From: Pseudomonas helvetica
Lineage (GTDB): Bacteria > Pseudomonadota > Gammaproteobacteria > Pseudomonadales > Pseudomonadaceae
Reading direction: 5' to 3'
Assembly (NCBI RefSeq): GCF_039908645.1
Contig: NZ_CP150917.1
Span: 4,165,501 to 4,229,500 of the forward strand
Length of the DNA stretch: 64,000 bases
A program made the translations under genes and the position numbers. How positions within the stretch are numbered: position 1 is the first letter of the stretch; every line of letters starts with the position of its first letter. The notes below the pieces were generated by a model that ran no database searches, was not told where the DNA came from, and saw only the letters and a list, made by a program, of their open reading frames with translations. Shown piece after piece: positions 37,930 through 46,525 of the stretch.

Positions 37930-38475
37930 ATGGCCAATTCCGTGAAAAAAGTACCGGTTCATACCGAAAAAAAAGCAAGTCCGCTCCCAGCGACGACTGA
38001 CCTTTGGCGTCCTCTGCAAAAACTGCGGGAACAGGTTGATCACCTGTTCGAAGACTTCAATCGAGGTCCTTTGGGATTATCGCCATTCAGCCGTGGGTTG
38101 TTCGACGTCGAGCCGCTTTTATCTCGTGAACTGATGGGGTACGGCATCCCTGCCGTGGACATCACCGAGAAAGATAAAAGCTTCGATATCACTGTCGAAC
38201 TGCCCGGTATGGACCAGAAGGACGTCGAGATCAAACTGTCCAACGGCAGCCTGATCATCAAAGGCGAAAAACAGGAAGACAAGGAAGAAAAAAGAAAGGG
38301 CTATTACCTGTCGGAGCGTCACTACGGCTCCTTCGAACGGATGTTCAACCTGCCTAAAGGGGTCGACGCCGACAAGATCGAAGCGAGCTTCAGCAAAGGT
38401 GTGCTGAGCATATCGCTACCGAAAAAGCCCGAAGCCATGAAACCGGAGAAAATTGTGCCGATCAAAGGCAATTAA
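37930..38475 (+). CDS. Small heat-shock protein, Hsp20/alpha-crystallin family
   Basis: 181 residues, with the alpha-crystallin domain at about 75-170 (VDITEKDKSFDITVELPGMDQKDVEI, RHYGSFERMFNLPKGVDADKIEASFSKGVLSISLPKK). An N-terminal arm with WRPLQKLREQVDHLFEDF precedes it and a basic EKIVPIKGN tail follows. It is a holdase that keeps unfolded proteins soluble. Its position in an Anr-site-rich island, next to universal stress proteins and a GroEL paralogue, is unusual for a heat-shock gene. AGGAGAACTGAAA precedes the ATG at 37930; no clear Anr or sigma-32 site is seen just upstream. Confidence 0.93.
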   Translation: MANSVKKVPVHTEKKASPLPATTDLWRPLQKLREQVDHLFEDFNRGPLGLSPFSRGLFDVEPLLSRELMGYGIPAVDITEKDKSFDITVELPGMDQKDVEIKLSNGSLIIKGEKQEDKEEKRKGYYLSERHYGSFERMFNLPKGVDADKIEASFSKGVLSISLPKKPEAMKPEKIVPIKGN

Positions 38476-38494
38476 GCCGATGACCGTCCTCCTC

Positions 38495-38524
38495 ACCTTG
38501 CCGGGAAACCGGCAAGGTTTTTTT
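38495..38524 (+). terminator. Terminator of the Hsp20 gene
   Basis: ACCTTGCCGG-gaaa-CCGGCAAGGT followed by a T run. Confidence 0.93.
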
Positions 38525-38594
38525 GCATCGAACATTATGACTCCCCCCCTATTGGCAGCCCGTCTATCCACTTGCCCGTTCGTATGCCTGTTTT

Positions 38595-38608
38595 CTGATG
38601 TGGATCAG
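38595..38608. promoter_or_regulatory. Symmetric FNR-like site CTGAT-N4-ATCAG
   Basis: CTGATGTGGATCAG differs from the Anr consensus only at its outermost bases, symmetrically. It predicts a start about 22 bases before the ATG at 38665. Confidence 0.4.
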
Positions 38609-38664
38609 ATTTTTCCCCTGAGCGACTCCTATTCTCGAATTGCCCCCACGATTGGGTAGACATC

Positions 38665-39051
38665 ATGAATATCGACTCGGTAAAACGTTGCACGCTGATA
38701 GGGGCAATCCTGATCGCCACGTGCCTTGCATTACCGGCCAACGCCGACCGACACGGAGGCGGTCATATCGGCGCTCCGTTCTGGTGGGGCATCGGTCTTG
38801 GCTTGGGACTGGGTTGGGAAGGCGCGTACCTTCGTGGTCCGTATTACTACCCCTCCTACCCGGTTTACTACTACCCGCCCCCTGTTTATTACTACCCGGC
38901 CAACCCGCCCGTGGTGGCAGCGCCCCCCAACACCCAGCCTGTGCCAAGCTGGTATTACTGCCCTTCAGCCAAAGGCTACTACCCTTATATACGCCAATGT
39001 CCTGAAGCGTGGCGCCTGGTTCCGGGGACTCCCTCGGGGCCCATACAGTGA
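38665..39051 (+). CDS. Secreted Tyr/Pro-rich small protein
   Basis: 128 residues. The signal peptide to about residue 27 (TLIGAILIATCLALPANA) is followed by a Gly-rich segment and a Tyr/Pro repeat region (YYYPSYPVYYYPPPVYYYP) and a C-terminal part with two cysteines (WYYCPSAKGYYPYIRQCPEAW). This C-terminal segment is shared by many small Pseudomonas envelope proteins of unknown role. Likely periplasmic or outer-membrane associated; the two cysteines could form a disulphide. Confidence 0.7.
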   Translation: MNIDSVKRCTLIGAILIATCLALPANADRHGGGHIGAPFWWGIGLGLGLGWEGAYLRGPYYYPSYPVYYYPPPVYYYPANPPVVAAPPNTQPVPSWYYCPSAKGYYPYIRQCPEAWRLVPGTPSGPIQ

Positions 39052-39135
39052 CAGGCGCAGCTGATTTCTCGGAGGTCATCCGGCACGTTGCTGACGAAAG
39101 GGAATGGAGCGTCTCAATCCCGCACCCACAGCCAC

Positions 39136-40938
39136 TCATCCCCGGGCAGAACAGGCGCTCAGGAACGCCTTGAGTTCCTTCAGGGGACGGGTGTTGAGCA
39201 CATCGGTTTTTTCCAGCCAGGCACGGCGTGCCTGAGCGATTCCATACTGCAAATAGGCGAAGTCAACGGTGCGATGCGCATCCGAGTTGATGGCAATGAG
39301 CACCCCTTCATCCTTGGCGTAGCGGCACTGCAGGTCGAACAGGTCCATGCGTTGCGGCTGCGCATTGAGTTCCAGGCAGCAACCACGCTGCCGGGCCGCC
39401 TTGATGATGACCGGCAGATCCAGGTTCAGCGGGTCGCGCTCATTGATCAACCGGCACAGCGGGTGCGCCAGAATCGTGAAATAGCGATGATCCATGGCCC
39501 TGAGCAAGCGTTGGGTCTGTTGACGCAACGTCAGGCCGAAATGGCTGTGTACGGCGCCGACCACCAGGTCCAGGCGCCCGAGGATATCGTCCGGCAGGTC
39601 CAGGCTACCGTCTTCGAGAATGTCCACCTCGATGCTCTTGAGCAAGGTCACGCCCCGCAAGCGGCTGTTGAGCGCATCGATCTGGTCGATGTGCTTGAGC
39701 AGCCGGTCGGCATCCAGGCCATGGGCCACTCTGAGGGACCGCGAATGCTCGGTAATCGCCAGATATTCCAGCCCGGCCTCCCGCGCTGCAAATGCCATCT
39801 CTTCAAGGCTGTTACCCCCATCCGAGGCGCGGGTGTGAGCATGCAAGTCGCCCTTGAGGTCGCTCAACTCAATCAGCCTGGGTAAATGACCTGCCTCTGC
39901 CGCGGCAATCTCACCGCGATTCTCGCGCAGTTCCGGTGTCATCCATTCCAACCCCAACGCCTGGTAAACGGAATCTTCGGTGGTGCCGGCCACACATTTT
40001 TTTGCCCTGAAGAGGCCATATTCACTGAGCTTGAGACCTTGCTTCTGAGCCCGTTGGCGAATCGCGATGTTATGCGCTTTGCTGCCAGTGAAATACACCA
40101 GGGCGGCGCCATAGACCGCCGGCTCGACCACCCGCAGATCCACTTGCATGCCGGTGCCCAGTATCACGCTGGTACGGGTGCGACCCTGCGCCAGCACAGT
40201 GGCAATGTCCGGATGCTGGATAAAGTGCGCCGTGACGTCCACCGACGGTGCCGCGGCCACCAGAATATCGATATCGCCGATGGTGTCGCGCATCCGTCGC
40301 AAGCTGCCGGCAACCGTGGCTGCCTCAACGCCTGGCAGCTGCTGCAGGTACTCGGTCAGTCGCAGGGCCACCGGCGCCACAAAGGCCAATGGCAACCGGC
40401 GGTCCCTGCCAATGCCCTTCTGCGCGGCGTTCAACAGTCGGGCCTCCATCTTTTCGCCGAAGCCAGGCAGATGGCGAATGCGTCCGTCTTTGGCCGCCTG
40501 ACACAGTTGCTGCGCGGTTTCGATGCCCAGGTCGTGATAAAGGTGTTTAACGCGTTTGGGCCCCAGCCCGGCAATGGAAAGCAGCTCGACCAGCCCCAAG
40601 GGCAATGTCGTGCGCAGGCGTTGGCGCAGAGCGCAATCGCCGGTGGTGACGATTTCGTTGATCTTGCCGGCAAGGTCGACCCCAATGCCCGTGAGTTTGG
40701 GCAGCGGTTCACCCCGCACGATCAGCTTCGCGACCTCAAAGGTCAAAGCCCTCAGGGTTCGCGCTGCATTGCGGTAAGCGCGGATACGGAAGGGATTGGC
40801 GTCCTCGATTTCCAGCAGATCGGCGATATCGTCAAAAATCGCGGCGATTTGATCATTGCCGATCGCCTGCCCGACCTTGGCCGATGAAGGAGGCAAGGTT
40901 GGCAACGGATCTGGAAGCGGTGCCGCAGTGAGCTTCAT
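39136..40938 (-). CDS. polX: DNA polymerase X with PHP exonuclease domain
   Basis: 600 residues. The N-terminal helix-hairpin-helix and Pol-beta-like part (about 25-330) includes IFDDIADLLEIEDANPFRIRAYRNAARTL and the catalytic carboxylates in GSLRRMRDTIGDIDILVAA. The C-terminal PHP domain (about 365-600) begins GDLHAHTRASDGGNSLEEM, has ITEHSRSL and HPLCRLIN, and gives 3'-5' exonuclease and AP-endonuclease activity. PolX enzymes fill short gaps in base-excision or end-joining repair. The Anr-like site 68 bases upstream suggests synthesis at low oxygen, when cells may need repair without ongoing replication. Confidence 0.9.
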   Translation of the reverse strand: MKLTAAPLPDPLPTLPPSSAKVGQAIGNDQIAAIFDDIADLLEIEDANPFRIRAYRNAARTLRALTFEVAKLIVRGEPLPKLTGIGVDLAGKINEIVTTGDCALRQRLRTTLPLGLVELLSIAGLGPKRVKHLYHDLGIETAQQLCQAAKDGRIRHLPGFGEKMEARLLNAAQKGIGRDRRLPLAFVAPVALRLTEYLQQLPGVEAATVAGSLRRMRDTIGDIDILVAAAPSVDVTAHFIQHPDIATVLAQGRTRTSVILGTGMQVDLRVVEPAVYGAALVYFTGSKAHNIAIRQRAQKQGLKLSEYGLFRAKKCVAGTTEDSVYQALGLEWMTPELRENRGEIAAAEAGHLPRLIELSDLKGDLHAHTRASDGGNSLEEMAFAAREAGLEYLAITEHSRSLRVAHGLDADRLLKHIDQIDALNSRLRGVTLLKSIEVDILEDGSLDLPDDILGRLDLVVGAVHSHFGLTLRQQTQRLLRAMDHRYFTILAHPLCRLINERDPLNLDLPVIIKAARQRGCCLELNAQPQRMDLFDLQCRYAKDEGVLIAINSDAHRTVDFAYLQYGIAQARRAWLEKTDVLNTRPLKELKAFLSACSARG

Positions 40939-40999
40939 GGCGCAATCCTGACTCAGTGGAGGTCACTGGGTCAGGATTGCCGATCCCGCCACACGGTCA

Positions 41000-41013
41000 T
41001 TGATATAGATCAG
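41000..41013. promoter_or_regulatory. Anr/FNR-like site upstream of polX
   Basis: TTGATATAGATCAG, one mismatch. For leftward polX it predicts a transcription start about 27 bases before the ATG. Confidence 0.6.
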
Positions 41014-41077
41014 ACAGTGCCTGAAGGCCTGGAACCGCGACGTGCCCGCAGGCTCATCGCCGGTGCCGCAAAAGCCA

Positions 41078-41737
41078 TCATTTTTTTGCCCCGAGTGTCG
41101 CAATGTAATGCGCGACAGAGGCGGCATCTTCATCAGACAGGGAATGAGTGACCTGCTTCATCAGCTCGCCACGCGGGCGCTGGTCGGTCTGCTGGAACAC
41201 CTTGAGCTGGCGGATCATATACTCGGCATGTTGACCTGCCAGGCGCGGAAACTGGCCATTGCCCTGGCCCTCGGCACCATGACAGGAGCTGCACTGGGCG
41301 ACACCCGAGCCAGGCAAGCCCTTGCGGAAGATCAATTCGCCGCGTGGATCAAACTTGTCGGCGTCAGCCTTCATGGGGCTCTGGCTGGAAAAATAGTCCG
41401 CCAGTTCGTTGATCTGGGTCTCTGTCAAATGGGTAAATCCCCACATGTACTGGGTCCCGGTTTTATCGCTGCGGACATGGCCCTTGAAGTCAGTCAGTTG
41501 CAGCTTCAGGTATTCCTTTTGCTGGCCGGCCAGCTTGGGAAACATCGGCGAGACGGACTCCCCCGTCAATCCGTGGCACATGGAGCAAACCTTGTCGACC
41601 ATGGCGATGCCGGACATCGGCGAGGTTTTTTCCGATGCCTGCTCGGTCGTACCGGTGCAGCCCGTGAGCGCAACCACGCAGAGGGCAAGCAATAAATGCG
41701 ATCGATTGAAAGTACTCTTCATGCCCATTGCATTCAT
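41078..41737 (-). CDS. Dihaem c4-type cytochrome lipoprotein
   Basis: 219 residues. The signal ends in a lipobox LTGC (Cys27), so it should be a lipoprotein. Two c-type haem sites follow: CSMCH (51-55) and CSSCH (149-153), each followed by the LAGQ-x-x-E/Y-Y features of cytochrome c4. Such proteins ferry electrons across the periplasm. It lies 25 bases downstream of the haem-porin gene with the same orientation, so the two are probably one operon and one electron path. The start at 41737 is behind AGAGGCG. Confidence 0.88.
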   Translation of the reverse strand: MNAMGMKSTFNRSHLLLALCVVALTGCTGTTEQASEKTSPMSGIAMVDKVCSMCHGLTGESVSPMFPKLAGQQKEYLKLQLTDFKGHVRSDKTGTQYMWGFTHLTETQINELADYFSSQSPMKADADKFDPRGELIFRKGLPGSGVAQCSSCHGAEGQGNGQFPRLAGQHAEYMIRQLKVFQQTDQRPRGELMKQVTHSLSDEDAASVAHYIATLGAKK

Positions 41738-41762
41738 GGTCTACGCCTCTGCGTTCAACTGA

Positions 41763-43181
41763 TCAAAACGCGCACCACATATAAAGATAGGTGGTGTCGT
41801 TTTCGCTGGCATCACGGCCATTGCCGTCATAGTTGTTCGTTGCGCCCAAATAGCGGGTGAAATAGTTGTATTGGAGCCCGACCCTGAGGTTCTGCATCGG
41901 TAACCAGAACACCTCGGGCGTCCACATCTGTGTATCGGGTGAAAAACTGGCACTGTCCGGGTACGCCGTGGCATCCGAGCTGCCATTGACATTGGTATAC
42001 GCCAGGCTCGCACCATACTTGGCACCGTACACATAACTGCCCTTCAGTTTGAAGGATCGCAGGGTTGCAGGTCCGTCGAAGAGGGTCTGGGTGCCATCCC
42101 TGATTTCTTCCCTGACATAACGTATCTGTGCCGTGAAAGTATGGGGCTCAAGGAGGTACTGATACTGGCCATCGAAGCCTACGTCCCGGTACTCGGTACT
42201 GCCCTGGCCATGGATCGGATTGTTGGAGTCGTCCAGGGGCAGAATTTTGGCATTCATCGCAAAGGCCCCCAGCATCACGTTCTGGGCCCCCCATTCGTAG
42301 GTATAGGCCAGCCGTGCATAAGGGCTTGAGCCATCCATGTACGTCAACGGATGGTAGGTGTCGCCCTTCTTGTTGCCCAGGCTCAGAAACTGCCAGGTGT
42401 CTTTGGCGGTCTGGTAGGAGGTCAGCTCCAGATACAACGACTTGTTCAAATAAACATAGGCACCGATACCCGCCACCTGTTGAGCCAATCCCCCCTCGAT
42501 CAGTGTAGAGGTCGGGACCCCGCCAAAGGCGCCCAGGGTTGAACTGACATACGGATAGCCCCACGCAGGCGTGCTGTTCCAGACATCCTGAACCGTGGGG
42601 TTGTTATGCAATGTGACGCCCCAGATGACATCTCGTGAGGCATCCAGCCGGCTGTCTGCATAACGCAGGTCAAAGTTGTCCGAGCCCAGGTGACTGACCC
42701 AATTACCCGAGGCGTCCTGGTGGTCATAGGAGCTGTAGGTGAATTGGGCAAAGCCGCCGATAACGTCAGTGATTTTTCCACCGAGGAACACGCTGCCGAA
42801 ATCAATGATGAATTGCTTGTCTTTGGGTGAAATCGAGCTGCCCGCACCGTCGCTGTTGTTACGCGTCGAGGTGAAATCACCGACGATCATCGCGGCCAGG
42901 GGGTTGGTTTGTACGCCGTTGGTGTACCCCGTCAGCTTGAACAGACGCCCATAAGGTGTCAGCTCGGGAAATTGCCCGCCGGCATGGCAGGCAATGCAAC
43001 TTTGTCCGGTTTGGCGTGCAAAGGAAGGCAAGGCCTGCGCTGACTGACAAAACAGCAGCACTGATAACGCCACCAGCAGGGTGCCCGGTCGCCGGAGTAA
43101 TGTGATTAAAAAAGCTGACCCGGAAAAAAACGACTGCGCCACCGACTTCATCCCGCCTGCTTCGCCGTCCTTCACATTCAT
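41763..43181 (-). CDS. Outer-membrane monohaem cytochrome-porin fusion (Cyc2-like)
   Basis: 472 residues: a signal peptide ending SAQA about residue 50, then immediately one haem site CIACH (62-66) in the context SFARQTGQSCIACHAGG...FPELTPYGRLFKLTGY. A long region of alternating beta strands follows (about 90-472), ending in Phe as outer-membrane barrels do. This is the architecture of Cyc2-type fused cytochrome-porins, which carry electrons across the outer membrane and oxidise Fe(II) in iron bacteria. Here the partner is the dihaem lipoprotein next door. The donor or acceptor is unknown, and homology to Cyc2 is inferred from architecture and the signature only. GGGAG precedes the ATG. Confidence 0.8.
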   Translation of the reverse strand: MNVKDGEAGGMKSVAQSFFSGSAFLITLLRRPGTLLVALSVLLFCQSAQALPSFARQTGQSCIACHAGGQFPELTPYGRLFKLTGYTNGVQTNPLAAMIVGDFTSTRNNSDGAGSSISPKDKQFIIDFGSVFLGGKITDVIGGFAQFTYSSYDHQDASGNWVSHLGSDNFDLRYADSRLDASRDVIWGVTLHNNPTVQDVWNSTPAWGYPYVSSTLGAFGGVPTSTLIEGGLAQQVAGIGAYVYLNKSLYLELTSYQTAKDTWQFLSLGNKKGDTYHPLTYMDGSSPYARLAYTYEWGAQNVMLGAFAMNAKILPLDDSNNPIHGQGSTEYRDVGFDGQYQYLLEPHTFTAQIRYVREEIRDGTQTLFDGPATLRSFKLKGSYVYGAKYGASLAYTNVNGSSDATAYPDSASFSPDTQMWTPEVFWLPMQNLRVGLQYNYFTRYLGATNNYDGNGRDASENDTTYLYMWCAF

Positions 43182-43486
43182 CTCAGCTCCCTCTGAAAAG
43201 AGACTGTCGAACGATTTAAACCTGAATGGAGCCTAGTCAGACGCTAGCCATTTACAAGTGCTGGCGCGCGCTGCGCCACTCAAGTCCGCAACGCACATCA
43301 CGCACATCGCGTCAGGTCATCTTCAGCAGCCTGCGGACGCGCGATCCAGACACGTTCTCCTGGGGCATTGCAGCCTTTGTTGACGAAACTCAATGAATCG
43401 TCTGGACCAAGGTGTAGGAATAATCAAAGAAGCAGCCCAGCGGGCTGCACGTCGGTTAACCCCTCCTCTTGATAGGGACGACGCTC
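43182..43486. other. Divergent promoter region, haem-porin and erythromycin-esterase-like genes
   Basis: About 305 bases. A weak symmetric FNR-like site lies at 43380-43393. A 75-codon frame starting 43393 overlaps the next gene and is not supported. Confidence 0.35.
43380..43393. promoter_or_regulatory. Weak FNR-like dyad
   Basis: TTGACGAAACTCAA has two mismatches to the Anr consensus. It would place a start near 43428, 59 bases before the ATG at 43487. Confidence 0.3.
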
Positions 43487-44854
43487 ATGACCTCTCCTTC
43501 GCAAAAACTGCTGGAAAAACTTTACGGTCCGCGCAGCACTGTTGCGAGAACCACTATTGCCCCTCTGTTACGTCAATATGCGGAACCGCTGCCGGAATTG
43601 AATTCAGACGCCTTCGGTGAAATGTTCGACCGTTACGCTGATGCGCGGGTAGTGATGATCGGTGAGGCCAGCCATGGCACCAGCGACTTCTACCGAACCC
43701 GTGCGGCGATTACCCAAAGGTTGATTGAGCAGCACGGGTTCACGATTGTGGCGGTTGAAGCGGACTGGCCAGATGCCGCGCATGTTGACCATTATGTCCG
43801 CGGGCTGGCCCATACAGCCTGGAAACGGCATATCTTCAGCCGATTCCCGACCTGGATGTGGCGCAATACCGATGTGAAAGCATTCGCCCACTGGCTGCAT
43901 CAATACAACCACAAGCACGCCCCCGAGCGTCGAGTCGAGTTTCGCGGATTGGACGTCTACAGTTTGCGCAATTCCATCCACGAGGTCCTGAGTTATCTGG
44001 AGCGGGTCGACCCGCATCTGGCACACGAAGCACGACGGCGCTATGGCTGCCTGACTCCCTGGCAGGATGAACCTGCGTTGTACGGCCACTTTGTTGAACG
44101 TGGTGGGCTGATGCCCTGCGAGCAAGCAGTGGTCGAGCAGCTCCATGACATGCTGGCCGAGCAGCTGGCCGGGCTTATCCACGACGACGAGGCGTTCTTC
44201 GATGCCACGCAAAACGCCCGGGTCGTTCGGGCGGCGGAACAATATTACCGAGCGATTTATCGAGGTTCGACCGCCTCGTGGAACCTGCGTGACCGGCACA
44301 TGTTCGACACACTGCGGGGGTTGCTTGAGCACCGAGGCGCTCACGCCAAGGCCGTGGTCTGGGCGCACAACTCCCATATCGGCAATGCCGCTGCCACGGA
44401 AATGGGCTGGAAGGGCCAGTTCAACATCGGTCAGCTGTGTCGCAGCGCCTATGGGCGCGATGTCGTTCTGATCGGCATGAGCACCGACCGTGGCCAGGTG
44501 GCGGCAGCCGATGACTGGGACGCCGACATGCTCATCAAGGACATCCGGCCATCTCGCCCGGACAGTTGGGAACATCAGTTCCTTAAAGCCGGCGTCCCCG
44601 CGTCTTTGACCGACTGGCGAGATCCCCTGCGCGAAGACCTGCGCAAGGCGCTGTCCGAGCCTCTGCTGGAGCGGGCCATCGGGGTGATTTACCGCCCCGA
44701 AAGCGAGCGCAGCAGCCACTACTTCGAGTCGGTGCTGGCCGAGCAATTTGACGCCATGGTGTGGATTGAACAGACGCAAGCGGTGACGGCGCTGCCTCTG
44801 CCGAAAAGCCAGGCGCTGGAACCGGAAGACGAAACCTTTCCGTTTGGCGTGTGA
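43487..44854 (+). CDS. Erythromycin-esterase-like hydrolase
   Basis: 455 residues. The start MTSPSQKLLEKLYGPRS is chosen at 43487 behind AGGGA; a TTG further upstream is unlikely. The EreA/EreB-type signature VMIGEASHGTSDFYRTRAAITQRLIEQHGF, with the catalytic Glu and His, is near residue 55, and AVVWAHNSHIGNA and YRPESERSSHYFESVL follow. In many stress islands this domain is not a drug-resistance enzyme; its substrate is unknown. The neighbours (a phosphoribosyltransferase, a hydrolase, a PRPP-synthetase homologue) recur with it, and in mycobacterial Rv2030c the same two domains are fused. Confidence 0.85.
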   Translation: MTSPSQKLLEKLYGPRSTVARTTIAPLLRQYAEPLPELNSDAFGEMFDRYADARVVMIGEASHGTSDFYRTRAAITQRLIEQHGFTIVAVEADWPDAAHVDHYVRGLAHTAWKRHIFSRFPTWMWRNTDVKAFAHWLHQYNHKHAPERRVEFRGLDVYSLRNSIHEVLSYLERVDPHLAHEARRRYGCLTPWQDEPALYGHFVERGGLMPCEQAVVEQLHDMLAEQLAGLIHDDEAFFDATQNARVVRAAEQYYRAIYRGSTASWNLRDRHMFDTLRGLLEHRGAHAKAVVWAHNSHIGNAAATEMGWKGQFNIGQLCRSAYGRDVVLIGMSTDRGQVAAADDWDADMLIKDIRPSRPDSWEHQFLKAGVPASLTDWRDPLREDLRKALSEPLLERAIGVIYRPESERSSHYFESVLAEQFDAMVWIEQTQAVTALPLPKSQALEPEDETFPFGV

Positions 44855-44860
44855 TACCGG

Positions 44861-45538
44861 TCAGGGACTGATGGAGGTCTCTGAACGAGTACCACGCAGA
44901 TGTCTCTCGAACCAGTCGCCAGCAAGTCTGGCGACTTCTTCGAGGGTGCCTGGTTCTTCAAACAGATGCGTAGCACCCTCCACGACTTCCAGACGCTGTT
45001 CACAGCGCAGAACGTGACTGCTTTGCACGTTCAGACGCACTACCACCGGGTCCTCTGCTCCGACGATTTGCAAGGTCGGCGCCCTTACCCGGGACAGCGC
45101 CGCACCTGCCAGGTCGGTCCGCCCTCCCCGGCTGACCACCGCATGGACCACGTCCGGGCGCTCGGCCGCCGCCAACAACGCCGCAGCGGCCCCGGTGCTT
45201 GCGCCAAACAGCCCGATCCGCAGCGATTGCAGTTCCGCGTCCCGGCCAATCCAGTCGATCACCTGCACCAGTCGCCGCGAAAGCATCGCGATATCGAAAC
45301 GCAGCTCCCGCGTCACGTTATCCAGGCGCTGCTCCGGCTCCGTGAGTAAATCGAACAACAACGTGCCCAGTCGTCGGCGGCCCAGAGATTCTGCAACCTG
45401 CTGGTTACGAGGGCTTGAACGGCTGCTGCCGCTGCCATGGACAAAAACCACCAATCCGGCAGCATTCATCGGCAGACGCAGGTCGGCTGACAGCTCCACG
45501 TCCTCCAGGCTCAGTTTTCGATAGTGAGACTCAAGCAT
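44861..45538 (-). CDS. Alpha/beta hydrolase (dienelactone-hydrolase-like)
   Basis: 225 residues starting MLESHYRKLSLEDVELSADL at 45538 behind AGGAGA. The oxyanion motif VVFVHGSGSSR, the nucleophile elbow GLFGASTGAAAAL, Asp in VGAEDPVV and the histidine in GATHLFEEPG complete the triad. It overlaps the end of the phosphoribosyltransferase gene by eight bases, so the pair is translated as a unit. The substrate is not known; association with phosphoribosyltransferases of this type is common. Confidence 0.88.
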   Translation of the reverse strand: MLESHYRKLSLEDVELSADLRLPMNAAGLVVFVHGSGSSRSSPRNQQVAESLGRRRLGTLLFDLLTEPEQRLDNVTRELRFDIAMLSRRLVQVIDWIGRDAELQSLRIGLFGASTGAAAALLAAAERPDVVHAVVSRGGRTDLAGAALSRVRAPTLQIVGAEDPVVVRLNVQSSHVLRCEQRLEVVEGATHLFEEPGTLEEVARLAGDWFERHLRGTRSETSISP

Positions 45539-46238
45539 CGGAATTCTCCTGAGGGGCAATGCCCGTGCTGGACTCGCGTTGCCAGGCTCTTTGCAAAAGA
45601 TCGATGACTTCCCCGTCTGTGGTCTGGGTGAAGTTCATGTACCAATAGCCGATCGACATCAGCCACTCGGGAATGAGCGGACACACCACCTCATCCACTT
45701 CGGTGCGCAGCGCCTCGACCGTCTCAAGCGGCGCCACGGGCACGGCAACGACAATGCGCGACGGTGCTTGCAGGCGCACAGCGTGGATCGCGGCCATCAT
45801 CGAGGCCCCTGTCGCCAGGCCGTCATCGACCAGAATCACCACCTGGTCCTTGAGTACCACCGGCGCACGCGTTGACCGGTACAAATGCTCACGACGAGAG
45901 AGTTCCCGGGTTTCCCGGGCGACCACGGCATCGAACGTATCCTGATCAATCGGGTGAGCCCGTAGCGCCCCCTCATTGACGATTTGTACGCCGCCACTGG
46001 CAATGGCGCCCATGGCGTATTCTGGCTGGGAAGGAACTCCCAACTTGCGGACCAGCATCAGGTCCAGGCGAACCTCCAGGGCCGTGGCCACTTCATAGGC
46101 CACCGGGACACCGCCACGGGGCAAGGCCAGAACGATGACATCCGGTCGATGAGCATATTTGCGCAGCGGCTCAACCAAGGTTCGACCGGCAGCGGTCCGG
46201 TCGCGCAAGGTGGTTTGCAGTAAGGGACCGTGTGTCAT
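45531..46238 (-). CDS. Phosphoribosyltransferase-domain protein
   Basis: 235 residues starting MTHGPLLQTTLRDRTAAGRTL at 46238 behind GGAGGTTTTCAA. The PRPP-binding loop VVILVDDGLATGAS is near residue 125 and LALPRGGVPVAYEVA near residue 42. The family is the type I phosphoribosyltransferase found next to erythromycin-esterase and hydrolase genes. Which base or acceptor is used is unknown. It overlaps the hydrolase gene. Upstream lie a decayed fragment of a universal stress gene and then an exact Anr site, so it now has a leader of about 150 bases. Confidence 0.88.
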   Translation of the reverse strand: MTHGPLLQTTLRDRTAAGRTLVEPLRKYAHRPDVIVLALPRGGVPVAYEVATALEVRLDLMLVRKLGVPSQPEYAMGAIASGGVQIVNEGALRAHPIDQDTFDAVVARETRELSRREHLYRSTRAPVVLKDQVVILVDDGLATGASMMAAIHAVRLQAPSRIVVAVPVAPLETVEALRTEVDEVVCPLIPEWLMSIGYWYMNFTQTTDGEVIDLLQRAWQRESSTGIAPQENSDA

Positions 46239-46274
46239 TTGAAAACCTCCTGAAGCCATCGGGCCAAATCCATA

Positions 46275-46348
46275 CCGCCAGAACGCCGCAAGGCAGCCAT
46301 ACAGGACAGGTTCAGTCGTACTGCCGAGAAGCCTTTACAACCCATGAG
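46275..46348 (-). pseudogene. Remnant of a universal stress protein gene (3' end)
   Basis: The plus-strand sequence from 46275 matches the 3' end of the UspA-type gene at 53227-53300 closely, including the shared run GTCGTACTGCCGAG and AGAACGC/GCAAGGCA. A one-base gap breaks the frame. In the intact gene this segment encodes LLGSTTEHILYQVPCSVLAV. It sits just upstream of the phosphoribosyltransferase gene, suggesting deletion of a usp gene that once lay between it and the Anr site. Confidence 0.7.
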
Positions 46349-46422
46349 CGCGCGGCAAGTGCTCAGCTATGTGCCAATACCCTTTTTTAAATTCAGAATC
46401 CTCCCATGAAGTCTCCCCGGTC

Positions 46423-46436
46423 TTGATTTATATCAA
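46423..46436. promoter_or_regulatory. Anr/FNR consensus site, divergent region
   Basis: TTGATTTATATCAA, an exact match. It lies between two divergent phosphoribosyltransferase genes and predicts starts near 46388 (leftward) and 46471 (rightward). Confidence 0.8.
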
Positions 46437-46525
46437 GTCCCCGCGCAAGGCACAGATGCCCGGCGCCGTCAGCTACGGCCCCCTTGCGCTATGATCAATC
46501 TATCGGCCCTGAACGGGAGACTGCC

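Noticed and set aside
43393..43620. 75-codon plus-strand frame ahead of the erythromycin-esterase-like gene
   Set aside because: It overlaps the supported gene in another frame and has no ribosome site.
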